Source: Vibrio atypicus
GTDB taxonomy: Bacteria; Pseudomonadota; Gammaproteobacteria; Enterobacterales; Vibrionaceae
Assembly: GCF_009811315.1 (NCBI RefSeq)
Contig: NZ_BLID01000002.1
Coordinates: 233,831-297,830, forward strand
Direction of reading: 5' to 3'
DNA length: 64,000 nt
The first letter of the stretch is position 1. Each line of letters starts with the position of its first letter. The notes below the pieces were generated by a model. It was given only the letters and a program-made list of their open reading frames with translations, was not told the origin of the DNA and did not search any database. Of the stretch, positions 38,112 to 47,559 are shown piece by piece. Position numbers and translations under genes: made by a program.

Positions 38112-39428
38112 TTAGTGAGATGAGAACAGCTGTTGGTGGAGTCTTTTCGCGTGGCCGTCAGTCATCGATGAAATATAATCTGCAATGATGCGGTAGCCTT
38201 CGCTTTCATTCTCTTTCTTTGCCCATTTTTGACGGACTTGAGTTGGCAGCAAACGCTCAGGATCGGCGCTAAGTGCTTCAAAGATATCCATGATGATCTG
38301 CTGACCTTTGTACTCAACCACTTGAACGTGGGGCACTTGGATCACATATTCGCTCACAAAGCTTTTTAGTATCTCTAACGCTTTGGCCATGGTTGGCTCA
38401 AGGTAAGCGTTGAATGACAATAACTCAGATTCAAAAGGGGCATCAACTGGCTTAACTGAGATGCTAGTTAACAGCGCATTAACCATGCCGCCAATGGCAT
38501 CTTTTCGTTGGTAATGCGTACCTGAAAAGAGCATTTCGGTGATGGAATCGATGTGCTTTTCAAACCACGGGTCACCACATTCAGATAGATGGCTCGCCGA
38601 ACCTTCAATCCACTGATGGCGATTAACCATTCCGAGAACCAACGCATCTTCAAGATCATGCACGCCGTAAGCAATATCGTCAGCCAACTCCATGATTGAG
38701 CAATCAATCGATTTGTAGCGGGTCTTTTTATGCTGATGCGCTTCGAGTTGCTCGTCACGCATTTGGCTAAATAGCGTTTTGTCATTCTCACTTAAAGGCT
38801 CAAGCAACCAATCAAAGAGCGATTTATCGCAATTATAGAGCCCCTTGGCAGGCATCCAGTCACGGGCGCGAAGCTGACGTTGATGAGAGACGCTGTCTGG
38901 AATTTGACTGGCGCGTGTTTCACTGATTAGAGCAGGGTACTTAATTAGCCCGAGTAAGGTTCGGCGAACTAGGTTCATGCCGAAGTGTTCGGTGTAGGGC
39001 TCAAGCTTGGTAACAATGCGGAAAGTCTGAGCATTACCTTCAAATCCGCCGTGCTCACGCATCATGTAGTTGAGGGCAACTTCGCCACCATGACCGTAGG
39101 GCGGATGACCAATGTCATGGGCAAGGCAGAGAGAGTCAATTAAGCTATCACTTGGAAGTAGATCGCGAAACTCCGGTTGTTTCTTCTTTAACTGAGCAAC
39201 AATGCCAGTACCCAATTGAGCCGCCTCTAAAGAGTGCGTTAGTCGGGTGCGGTGAAAGTCATCAAAGCTGTTTCCGTGGACTTGGGTTTTGGCCTGCAAG
39301 CGACGAAAAGCGGCCGAGTGAAGAATACGGGCACGATCGCGTTGGTATGGGCTACGGTGGTCATCACGACGAATTTTATGCTCATCGTCATGGCGCTCTT
39401 GCCATAAATCACTGATTTTAAACGTCAT
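38112..39428 (-). CDS. dGTPase-like dNTP triphosphohydrolase (type linked to anti-phage defence)
   Basis: 438-residue HD-domain enzyme predicted to hydrolyse dGTP or other dNTPs to nucleoside and triphosphate. It has HSAAFRRLQAKTQVHG, the HD-ligand stretch RLTHSLEAAQLG and CLAHDIGHPPYGHGGEVALNYM, and a later DDIAYGVHDLEDALV. It is shorter than E. coli Dgt (505) and belongs to the group in which some members deplete dNTPs during phage infection. It lies next to yfbR and the deaminase. A housekeeping role is equally possible. Confidence 0.88.
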   Translation of the reverse strand: MTFKISDLWQERHDDEHKIRRDDHRSPYQRDRARILHSAAFRRLQAKTQVHGNSFDDFHRTRLTHSLEAAQLGTGIVAQLKKKQPEFRDLLPSDSLIDSLCLAHDIGHPPYGHGGEVALNYMMREHGGFEGNAQTFRIVTKLEPYTEHFGMNLVRRTLLGLIKYPALISETRASQIPDSVSHQRQLRARDWMPAKGLYNCDKSLFDWLLEPLSENDKTLFSQMRDEQLEAHQHKKTRYKSIDCSIMELADDIAYGVHDLEDALVLGMVNRHQWIEGSASHLSECGDPWFEKHIDSITEMLFSGTHYQRKDAIGGMVNALLTSISVKPVDAPFESELLSFNAYLEPTMAKALEILKSFVSEYVIQVPHVQVVEYKGQQIIMDIFEALSADPERLLPTQVRQKWAKKENESEGYRIIADYISSMTDGHAKRLHQQLFSSH

Positions 39429-39599
39429 AGGTTATCTCCCTGCGTTTTTTCTTACCGTACACCTATAAGCTAGTGACTTCAAGTGGCAGAATTATAAAGG
39501 TTTTTCGCTATCTGTTAGTTTAGTTAATCTAGAAGAGAAAAAAGAATGCCTCAACTCAATCTAATCTTTTCATAAGGTAATCAGTAGCAGCACAATGAT

Positions 39600-40199
39600 T
39601 TAGCTGATCTCATCCAATGACAGCTCAAAACTCGGCGCAAAAGTGTTGAGGAAGTAATCCATCTCTGGTGTGTGACGCTCTTTTAAAGTGATATCTAAAC
39701 GCTTCTTTGCCAGCGCATATTCGTGGTTACCAGCACTTAACTCTTCCAAACATTTTAAGTAGGCACAAATGGTGTCCGCTTGCTTTACCATTGCGGCATC
39801 TTCAGGGTGAGCGGAATGAGAAATGAGGTAGGGTTCGAAATCTTCACGAAACTCTTTTGGTAGCATTGAAAGCAGTTTTTGTTCTGCCGCTGCTTCAATC
39901 TTTTTATATTCTTTAGCGATTTCTGGGTTGTAATACTTAACGGGTGTCGGAAGATCCCCAGTCAACACTTCACTGGTATCGTGATACATGCCGAGAATCG
40001 CTATGCGCTCGGGGTTGAGGTCACCACCAAACTTCTTATTCTTAATAAGAGCCAGTGCGTGAGCGACAAAGGCCACCTGAAGACTGTGCTCTGATATATT
40101 TTCGGTGGATACTGAGCGCATCAAAGGCCAGCGCTGAATGAGCTTCATACGAGCAAGGTGGGCGAAGAAGTGGCTTTCTTTACTGTTTGTTTCTGGCAT
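39600..40199 (-). CDS. yfbR: 5'-deoxynucleotidase YfbR
   Basis: HD-domain dNMP phosphatase; 199 residues (E. coli 199). It closely follows the E. coli sequence: [74 protein letters not shown] and [10 protein letters not shown] at the end. It is followed by alaA on the same strand upstream, with a terminator in between, the usual alaA-yfbR order. Confidence 0.95.
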   Translation of the reverse strand: MPETNSKESHFFAHLARMKLIQRWPLMRSVSTENISEHSLQVAFVAHALALIKNKKFGGDLNPERIAILGMYHDTSEVLTGDLPTPVKYYNPEIAKEYKKIEAAAEQKLLSMLPKEFREDFEPYLISHSAHPEDAAMVKQADTICAYLKCLEELSAGNHEYALAKKRLDITLKERHTPEMDYFLNTFAPSFELSLDEIS

Positions 40200-40226
40200 C
40201 TCTCAACTCCCTGAAAAAATGGCAAT

Positions 40227-40255
40227 AAAAAAGGGTACTGAATGAGTACCCTTTT
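40227..40255 (-). terminator. Rho-independent terminator of alaA
   Basis: AAAAGGGTACT, loop GAATG, AGTACCCTTTT. On the minus strand the A run becomes a T tract. It lies between alaA and yfbR. Confidence 0.8.
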
Positions 40256-40294
40256 AGAATATGAAAGTTCGAATCTAATTACTACACAAAGCCA

Positions 40295-41509
40295 TTATTG
40301 ACTGTATGTGGAGAGGAAGCGTTCGAAACGGCCAATGGCAATCTCAAGATCTTCAACGTGTGGTAGCGTTACAATACGGAAGTGGTCTGGTTTTGGCCAG
40401 TTAAAGCCACTGCCTTGAACCAATAGCACTTTCTCTTGAACTAAGAAATCGAGCACCATTTTTTGGTCATCTTTGATGTTGTACATCTTGGTATCAATTT
40501 TAGGGAATAGATACATTGCCCCTTTGGGTTTGACACAAGAAACACCAGGGATTTGGTTGATAAGCTCCCAAGCTCTATCACGCTGCTCTAGTAAACGGCC
40601 GCCAGGTAGGATCAACTCATTGATGCTCTGGTAACCCCCTAGTGCTGTCTGGATGGCGTGCTGCATTGGCACATTGGCACACAGACGCATGGAAGAGAGC
40701 ATATCTAAGCCATTAATGTAACCCTGAGCTAAGTGCTTTGGTCCAGTCATGAACATCCAACCACCGCGGAATCCACAAACGCGGTAAGCTTTTGATAGAC
40801 CATTGAATGTCATCACCAATACATCATCAGTCAGCGTTGCAACTGAGGTATGGGTTGCACCGTCATAAAGCACTTTGTCGTAAATCTCATCAGCAAAAAT
40901 GATTAGCTTGTGCTGACGAGCAATTTCAATCACTTCGAGCAAGAAATCACGGCTGTAGACAGCGCCAGTTGGGTTGTTTGGGTTGATCAATACAATACCA
41001 CGCGTTTTTGGCGTGATTTTCTTCTTGATGTCATCCAAGTCTGGGTACCAATCTGCTTCTTCGTCACAGATGTAGTGCACCGCTTTACCGCCAGATAATG
41101 CAACAGAGGCAGTCCACAAAGGGTAGTCAGGTGCAGGAACCAGCATTTCATCGCCATTATTTAGCAGTGCTTGCATTGCCATTACGATAAGCTCAGATAC
41201 ACCGTTACCGATGTAAACGTCTTCAACGTCTAATGAGTGAATGCCCTTACGTTGGTAATGTTGAACGACGGCTTTACGAGCAGAATAGATGCCTTTTGAG
41301 TCACAATAACCTTGAGAAGTCGGTAGGTTACGGATCACGTCAACTAGGATTTCGTCTGGGGCGTCAAAGCCAAATGGGGCGGGGTTGCCGATGTTCAGCT
41401 TTAGTATTTTATGCCCCTCTTCCTCCATGCGCTTAGCATGTTTGAGTACAGGACCCCTAATGTCATAGCAGACATTGTCGAGTTTTGACGACATCCCGAT
41501 ATTTTGCAT
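40295..41509 (-). CDS. alaA: Alanine aminotransferase AlaA
   Basis: PLP-dependent glutamate-pyruvate transaminase, class I; 404 residues (E. coli 405). Conserved stretches are LENVCYDIRGPVLK-like at the N terminus, LKLNIGNPAPFGFDAPDEIL, LINPNNPTGAVYS, the PLP lysine in TFNGLSKAYRVCGFRGGWM, and FRIVTLPHVEDLE. It matches E. coli AlaA nearly throughout. Confidence 0.95.
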   Translation of the reverse strand: MQNIGMSSKLDNVCYDIRGPVLKHAKRMEEEGHKILKLNIGNPAPFGFDAPDEILVDVIRNLPTSQGYCDSKGIYSARKAVVQHYQRKGIHSLDVEDVYIGNGVSELIVMAMQALLNNGDEMLVPAPDYPLWTASVALSGGKAVHYICDEEADWYPDLDDIKKKITPKTRGIVLINPNNPTGAVYSRDFLLEVIEIARQHKLIIFADEIYDKVLYDGATHTSVATLTDDVLVMTFNGLSKAYRVCGFRGGWMFMTGPKHLAQGYINGLDMLSSMRLCANVPMQHAIQTALGGYQSINELILPGGRLLEQRDRAWELINQIPGVSCVKPKGAMYLFPKIDTKMYNIKDDQKMVLDFLVQEKVLLVQGSGFNWPKPDHFRIVTLPHVEDLEIAIGRFERFLSTYSQ

Positions 41510-41695
41510 TGATTAAAACCTAAAAATAATTGAATTTCTTTATTAAAGTACATCAAAAACTCATTCTTTAGAATAAAAAACTAAACAAATAGCAACATTT
41601 CACGCCTTGTAGCACGCCCGTTATCACAGGATTTTGCAAAACATTGTTTGCAACCTTGATTTGAGTGGGGTCTATTAATAGAGTAGCGATCTATA

Positions 41696-43036
41696 ATGAA
41701 TAATAATCCCCATGCATACGAGGCTGATTTGTCAAACTTTCATCAAGCCGTTACTGAACTGATTGAACGCGTAAAGGAAGCAAAAGATGGTGTTACCCGT
41801 CTGGTTCAAGTTCTTGAGGAAAAACCTGACTTTGCATTTATAGATTGGTTAGAAGCGCAGCCGCTTTTTCCTAAGTTTTATTGGCAATCTCGTGATACCC
41901 GTGAAGAAGTCGTCGCTTTAGGTCAATTACATACTTTTGTAGAGCCAGCGCCTGCCTACGCTATTTTGGCTGACGATCAACGTATTTGGGGAGGTCGCTC
42001 ATTTGACGGCCATACAGATAAAAATCGTCGTTGCATGTCTTCTTTCTTTTTCTTACCGCAAATTGAGTTGATTCGTTTTGACGACAAGTGGTCTTTAGCT
42101 GCCAATCTGACTGCAGAGAAACATCGCACGTTAGCGAGTTTGTGCAAGTTGCAGTTAGAAGTGCCAGTTTTACCGCCAGTTTCGGCGCATATCGAGAATA
42201 TCCAGCACACTCCAGAAAAAGCAAAATGGTCTGAATTGGTTGAGAAAGTGCTGAGTGGCATTGAAAACGATCAATTTAAAAAAGTGGTTTTGGCACGTAA
42301 GACGGCAGTGACATTGGATTCTCCTCTGTGTGCAGCACAATTTCTTAAATCGAGTTATTTAAGCAATCACCATAGTTTTCATTTCATGCTCTCGTTGGAC
42401 AAAAAACATAGCTTTATTGGTTCGACACCTGAACGTCTTTACGCGCGCCAAGGCCAAGAGCTGTATACCGAGGCTTTAGCAGGTACGATCGGGCGTGGTA
42501 GCAACGCAAGTCAAGATATGGAGTTGGCCAATTGGCTAGCGGGTGATGAAAAAAATCTTAACGAGAACCAATACGTTGTAGACGATATTATCGAACGCTT
42601 GACGCCACATTCAGAAGAAGTGGAAGTCGAGCAAGAGGCTCGTTTGGTTCGCTTACGCAAAGTTCAACATTTAAAACGTAGTATCCATGCGCACTTAAAA
42701 CAGGGTGTGAATGGTGTTCAGTTATTAGGCGCCTTGCAACCTACCGCAGCGGTTGCCGGTTTACCCCGTAAAGAATCTATGGCTTTTATTCAGGAGCATG
42801 AACCGTTTGCTCGTGGATGGTACGCTGGTTCTATGGGCTTTATCAGTCACCAACGCGCAGAGTTTTGCGTGTCTATTCGCAGTGCATTGGTACTGAATGA
42901 TCAAGTTCAGCTTTTTGCTGGTGCTGGAATTGTTCCGGGATCTGTTGCAGAGCATGAATGGCAAGAGTTAGATAAAAAAATGTCGACGTTATTAACGCTG
43001 ATTACCGATCACCCTCCGTTAGGAGTCGCATCGTAA
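41696..43036 (+). CDS. menF: Menaquinone-specific isochorismate synthase
   Basis: First step of menaquinone synthesis, chorismate to isochorismate. 446 residues, chorismate-binding family. Characteristic segments are KKVVLARKTAVTLD, FIGSTPERLYARQGQELYTEALAGT, VVDDIIERLTPHSEEV, ALQPTAAVAGLPR, and EPFARGWYAGSMGF. The menD start follows its stop directly. The men genes here form one operon: menF-D-H-B-C-E. Confidence 0.94.
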   Translation: MNNNPHAYEADLSNFHQAVTELIERVKEAKDGVTRLVQVLEEKPDFAFIDWLEAQPLFPKFYWQSRDTREEVVALGQLHTFVEPAPAYAILADDQRIWGGRSFDGHTDKNRRCMSSFFFLPQIELIRFDDKWSLAANLTAEKHRTLASLCKLQLEVPVLPPVSAHIENIQHTPEKAKWSELVEKVLSGIENDQFKKVVLARKTAVTLDSPLCAAQFLKSSYLSNHHSFHFMLSLDKKHSFIGSTPERLYARQGQELYTEALAGTIGRGSNASQDMELANWLAGDEKNLNENQYVVDDIIERLTPHSEEVEVEQEARLVRLRKVQHLKRSIHAHLKQGVNGVQLLGALQPTAAVAGLPRKESMAFIQEHEPFARGWYAGSMGFISHQRAEFCVSIRSALVLNDQVQLFAGAGIVPGSVAEHEWQELDKKMSTLLTLITDHPPLGVAS

Positions 43037-44767
43037 ATGAGTCCAGTGACACAATCTGGTCATCAAGCTGTACTGAACCGTATTTGGTGTCAGGTATTAC
43101 TTGAAGAATTGACACGGTTCGGTGTAAGTGAAATTTGTGTGGCGCCGGGTTCCCGTTCGACACCATTAACTCTTGAAGCCGATGAGAACACCAAGCTTAA
43201 TCTCCATACTCATTTTGATGAGCGAGGTTTAGGCTTTCTTGCCTTAGGTTTGGCTAAAGCAAGTAAAAAGCCCGTCGCTATCGTTGTCACATCAGGGACA
43301 GCGGTTGCCAATTTACTGCCTGCGATTGCAGAAGCTAAGCTCACGGGGGAGAAATTGGTTGTATTAACAGCCGATCGCCCAGTTGAATTAGTTGGTTGCG
43401 GTGCGAATCAAGCGATTAATCAATCTGGGATCTTTTCTTCCCATGTAAGCGCTGCGATTGAGTTGCCAAGTCCCACTGACACCGTGCCTTTAAAGTGGTT
43501 GCTTACTTCTGTTGACCAAGCAATGGAAACACAAGCATTGAAGGGTAGTGCTATTCATATTAACTGCCCATTCCCTGAGCCTTTATACAGCAACGAGTCA
43601 AAATCGGTTTACCAGTGGTATTTGGATGATGTAGCGTGCTGGTGGCAGAGTGAACGTCCCTATTCAAATAAACAGTTATCGCTACAAATAGCAAAAGTCC
43701 ATGCGACTCAGTTTGTTGATCGCAAAGGCCTGATTGTTTTAGGTAGCGTGACACAGCGAGAGGCGGAAAAAGCCAAACAGCTCGCTGAGTTACTAGGTTG
43801 GCCGTTATTGTGTGACCCACAATCAGGGCAGACATCCTCTTGGGCGCATTTTGACCTTTGGCTGCAAAATAAGCATCAATCTCAGCGTTTGAATGAATGT
43901 GAGTTGATACTGCAAATTGGCTCTCGCATTGTCTCTAAGCGCCTAAATCATTGGATGTGTGAGCAAGTAGAGCAGCGACAAGCTGAATTCCATTTTGTAT
44001 CACTGCGTTTTGAACGTAACAACCAATCGCATCTAATGCAGACTCATCATGTTATGGGGATTGAAGCCTGGCTAGCTGAGTTATCTGAAGGGCTGCCGGC
44101 GCTGGCAGATACCAAAGCAGGATGGGCAGATTCACTGATCTCGCTTGCTACGCAAACCTCTTCATTGGCGGCGTTACACTTATCAACGGATGAGCCATTG
44201 ACTGAAATTGCGCTAGCACTCACGGTAAACAACGTTGCTAAATATACGCCTCTGTTTATTGGTAATAGTATGTTCGTAAGGTTGGTTGATATGTTTGCGC
44301 GCCTTGATGGGTATGAGGTGTACAGCAATCGTGGCGCGTCGGGCATTGATGGTTTAATTGCGACAGCAAGCGGTACCATAAGGGTTCATAATCGACCGAG
44401 TGTTATCTTTGTCGGCGATACATCACTGCTGTACGATTTAAATTCGCTCGCTTTATTGAGCCACCAACAAACACCAGTCGTTTTAGTGGTCACCAACAAT
44501 GATGGTGGTGCGATTTTTGATTTGTTGCCCGTACCTGAGCAGAAGAAACAATCTTTGTATCAAATGCCGCATGGTTTTGCGTTTGAGCATGCCGCGAAGC
44601 AGTTCAATCTTAAGTACGTTAAACCCGAAACTTTGTCTGACTATGAGCAGGTTGTCGCGAGTCACCTAGAAAGTGGTTCAGGGGCGATGCTTATAGAGAT
44701 ACAAACTCCGCCAGAACAAGCCTCCGCTCAACTTCGAGAGTTTATCCAACAACTTCATGCTTTATAG
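43037..44767 (+). CDS. menD: SEPHCHC synthase MenD
   Basis: ThDP-dependent enzyme that joins 2-oxoglutarate to isochorismate. 576 residues. The N-terminal CVAPGSRSTPLTLEA, HFDERGLGFLALGLAKAS, VTSGTAVANLLPA and LTADRPVEL motifs are typical. The ThDP-binding region is GDTSLLYDLNSL with VTNNDGGAIFDLLP near residues 465-500. It overlaps menH by 11 bp. Confidence 0.95.
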   Translation: MSPVTQSGHQAVLNRIWCQVLLEELTRFGVSEICVAPGSRSTPLTLEADENTKLNLHTHFDERGLGFLALGLAKASKKPVAIVVTSGTAVANLLPAIAEAKLTGEKLVVLTADRPVELVGCGANQAINQSGIFSSHVSAAIELPSPTDTVPLKWLLTSVDQAMETQALKGSAIHINCPFPEPLYSNESKSVYQWYLDDVACWWQSERPYSNKQLSLQIAKVHATQFVDRKGLIVLGSVTQREAEKAKQLAELLGWPLLCDPQSGQTSSWAHFDLWLQNKHQSQRLNECELILQIGSRIVSKRLNHWMCEQVEQRQAEFHFVSLRFERNNQSHLMQTHHVMGIEAWLAELSEGLPALADTKAGWADSLISLATQTSSLAALHLSTDEPLTEIALALTVNNVAKYTPLFIGNSMFVRLVDMFARLDGYEVYSNRGASGIDGLIATASGTIRVHNRPSVIFVGDTSLLYDLNSLALLSHQQTPVVLVVTNNDGGAIFDLLPVPEQKKQSLYQMPHGFAFEHAAKQFNLKYVKPETLSDYEQVVASHLESGSGAMLIEIQTPPEQASAQLREFIQQLHAL

Positions 44768-45554
44768 TCAATCTACTCTTTCTTTAAGCAATCCACGGGT
44801 TCCTAGCAAAGAGCCCGTGCTGGTGTTTTTACATGGACTGCTAGGATCGAGTGAGGATTGGCAACAAACACAGACTCACCTGCAAGATTATCAATCGATT
44901 CGAATTGACCTTCCGGGGCATGGAATGAGTGCATTGAACTCTTGTAACAACTTTAGAGAGTGCTGCGATCAAATATCTGACACGCTTCTTACCCAAATAG
45001 CGCCTCATCAGCCTATAGTACTGGTTGGTTACTCATTGGGTGGGCGCATTGCTATGACTGGTGTTGCATTGAACTATTTTCCATCGCTCAATATTCAACA
45101 ATTGATCGTTGAGGGCGGGAATTTTGGTTTAGTCAGTGAAGCTGAGAAGCAAGCACGATTAGACAATGACCAACAGTGGGCAACCCGATTTAGCAGTGAG
45201 CCAATTGAGCAGGTGTTAAGCGATTGGTATCAGCAAGCCGTGTTTAGTTCACTAAATCATGAGCAAAGACAAAAACTGATCGCGAAGCGCAGTGCTAACC
45301 TAGGTCAAGCGGTGGCGAATATGCTCATGGCAACATCGCTTGCAAAACAAGATTATCTCCTCGAAGCGTTAAAACGTTCTGGAGTCGCAACACATTATAT
45401 TTGTGGCGAGAAAGACAATAAGTTTAGTCAGTTGGCCGAACGAAGCGGTTTGTCTTTTAGCCAAGTGGCAAAGGCGGGTCATAATGTTCACAACGAGCAA
45501 CCTCGCTCCTTTGCTGAAGTCGTGACAACTCAAATACAAACGCACTTTAACTAG
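44757..45554 (+). CDS. menH: SHCHC synthase MenH
   Basis: Alpha/beta-hydrolase that removes pyruvate from SEPHCHC. 265 residues. The catalytic elbow is VLVGYSLGGRIAM (Ser), the oxyanion region VFLHGLLGSSEDW, and the catalytic His lies in KAGHNVHNEQP, with Asp in ICGEKDNKF. It overlaps the end of menD, so translation is probably coupled. MenB follows 36 bp later. Confidence 0.92.
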   Translation: MLYSQSTLSLSNPRVPSKEPVLVFLHGLLGSSEDWQQTQTHLQDYQSIRIDLPGHGMSALNSCNNFRECCDQISDTLLTQIAPHQPIVLVGYSLGGRIAMTGVALNYFPSLNIQQLIVEGGNFGLVSEAEKQARLDNDQQWATRFSSEPIEQVLSDWYQQAVFSSLNHEQRQKLIAKRSANLGQAVANMLMATSLAKQDYLLEALKRSGVATHYICGEKDNKFSQLAERSGLSFSQVAKAGHNVHNEQPRSFAEVVTTQIQTHFN

Positions 45555-45590
45555 CTGCGTGAGTGAATAGGTAAACAAACAGGAATCACC

Positions 45591-46457
45591 ATGGCAAAAA
45601 CAGTCGGTATCTCAGAAGAAGAACTATATGCTCCAGTAAACTGGAATGACTGCAGCGGTGAATATGAAGATATTCAGTACCATAAATCGACCGATGGCAT
45701 TGCAAAGATCACGATCGCGCGCCCTCAAGTTCACAATGCATTCCGCCCTCAAACTGTAAAAGAGATGATCAACGCATTAGCAGACGCTCGTTACGATGAA
45801 AAAGTTGGGGTGATCATTTTAACTGGCCTTGGCGAGAAAGCGTTTTGTTCTGGTGGCGATCAGAAGATCCGTGGCGACTACGGCGGTTACCAAGATGATT
45901 CTGGTACGCATCATCTTAATGTTTTAGATTTCCAACGTCAGATCCGCACCTGTCCAAAACCAGTAATTGCCTCTGTTGCAGGCTGGGCTGTGGGTGGCGG
46001 TCATGTTCTTCATATGATGTGTGACTTAACGATTGCGGCTGAAAACGCACAATTTGGTCAAACTGGTCCTAAAGTCGGTTCATTCGATGGTGGTTGGGGC
46101 GCATCTTACATGGCTCGTATCGTAGGCCAGAAGAAAGCTCGTGAGATTTGGTTCCTGTGCCGTTTCTACAATGCGCAAGAAGCGTTAGATATGGGCCTAG
46201 TGAATACGGTCGTTCCTGTTGAAGAGTTAGAGAAAGAAACAGTACGTTGGTGCCGTGAAACTCTGCAACATAGCCCAATGGCATTACGCTGCTTGAAAGC
46301 TGCATTAAACGCTGACTGTGATGGTCAAGCTGGCCTACAAGAACTTGCAGGTAACGCAACCATGATGTTCTATATGACGGAAGAAGGCCAAGAAGGTCGT
46401 AATGCCTTTAATGAAAAGCGTCGTCCTGATTTTGATAAATTCCCTCGCAATCCCTAA
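45591..46457 (+). CDS. menB: 1,4-dihydroxy-2-naphthoyl-CoA synthase
   Basis: Crotonase-fold Dieckmann cyclase of menaquinone synthesis. 288 residues. Seen: [70 protein letters not shown] and the C-terminal [18 protein letters not shown], all standard for MenB. A good ribosome-binding site (AACAGGAATCACC) precedes the ATG. Confidence 0.96.
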   Translation: MAKTVGISEEELYAPVNWNDCSGEYEDIQYHKSTDGIAKITIARPQVHNAFRPQTVKEMINALADARYDEKVGVIILTGLGEKAFCSGGDQKIRGDYGGYQDDSGTHHLNVLDFQRQIRTCPKPVIASVAGWAVGGGHVLHMMCDLTIAAENAQFGQTGPKVGSFDGGWGASYMARIVGQKKAREIWFLCRFYNAQEALDMGLVNTVVPVEELEKETVRWCRETLQHSPMALRCLKAALNADCDGQAGLQELAGNATMMFYMTEEGQEGRNAFNEKRRPDFDKFPRNP

Positions 46458-46572
46458 GTCGTTTTAGTTCTACCATTCGAAGTGCTTAGAGTGTTTTGTT
46501 TCCCTAAGCGCTTTGAATGAGAAAGCTAACTACAACTTGTCTATTATTTTAAAAACGAAAAGGGATATTGTA

Positions 46573-47559
46573 ATGAGATCAGCCAAACTGTACCGCTATG
46601 TATTGCCAATGGACAGTGGCGTGATACTACGTGAACAACGATTGAAAGAGCGTGAAGGTTTTGTTGTTGAGCTGATGCTCGACGGGGAAATCGGTCGAGG
46701 TGAAATTGCGCCGCTACCGGGATTCAGCTCTGAATCAATGGACGAGGTTTACTCTCAACTGGTAGAGCAGCTAGCGCTTTGGCAGTACGGTAAAACGCTC
46801 GACTTTGATCACATGCACCCATCTGTAGCATTCGGCCTTTCAATGGCACAATGCGAGCTCAACAAAACATTGCCTGAGTATGGTAGTTATCAAGCGGCGC
46901 CGCTATGCTCCGGCGATCCTGATGAGCTTCTTCCAAAGCTCAACGCGATGACAGGACAAAAAGTAGCAAAGATCAAAGTGGGTCTTTATGAACCGATTCG
47001 CGATGGCATGCTTGTTAGCCTGTTTTTAGAATCGATACCTGATCTAACTTTGCGCCTAGATGCAAATCGAGCTTGGACCGCTGAGAAAGCGCAGCAGTTT
47101 GCCAAGAAAATTGCGCCCTCTATGCGTGGTCGTATCGCTTTTATTGAAGAGCCATGCCAAGTACCTGGTGACAGTTTCTCATTTGCGATAGACACTGGTA
47201 TTGCTATTGCGTGGGATGAGACCTTGCAGCATGCGATTCGTAAAGATGATTTCAAACTGGAAGATCTGAATGGTGCAAAAGCGATTGTCATCAAGCCTAC
47301 ATTGATTGGTTCAGTAGAACGTTGTATTGAGCTAATTGACCGCGCGAAATCATTAGGTATCAAAGCCGTCATCAGTTCAAGTATTGAGTCAAGTTTAGGC
47401 CTTACTCAATTGGCTAGATTTGCTCATTGGCAGCTTCCTGACGAAGTTCCAGGCCTAGATACTGTTGGGTTGTTTGCTCAGCAGCTCGAAATTTCATGGC
47501 CGGGGTGTGAACTGCCTTTGGTTGGATTATCAGACCAAACGTTGATTTGGCAATCGTAA
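46573..47559 (+). CDS. menC: o-Succinylbenzoate synthase
   Basis: Enolase-superfamily enzyme that dehydrates SHCHC. 328 residues from the ATG at 46573 (AAAAGGGA ribosome-binding site), giving MRSAKLYRYVLPMDSG. Further upstream start codons add residues not seen in the family. The catalytic lysine motif is KIKVGLYEP, metal ligands lie in LRLDANRAW, FIEEPC and IAWDETL, and VIKPTLIGS has the second lysine. Its TAA overlaps the menE ATG. Confidence 0.94.
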   Translation: MRSAKLYRYVLPMDSGVILREQRLKEREGFVVELMLDGEIGRGEIAPLPGFSSESMDEVYSQLVEQLALWQYGKTLDFDHMHPSVAFGLSMAQCELNKTLPEYGSYQAAPLCSGDPDELLPKLNAMTGQKVAKIKVGLYEPIRDGMLVSLFLESIPDLTLRLDANRAWTAEKAQQFAKKIAPSMRGRIAFIEEPCQVPGDSFSFAIDTGIAIAWDETLQHAIRKDDFKLEDLNGAKAIVIKPTLIGSVERCIELIDRAKSLGIKAVISSSIESSLGLTQLARFAHWQLPDEVPGLDTVGLFAQQLEISWPGCELPLVGLSDQTLIWQS

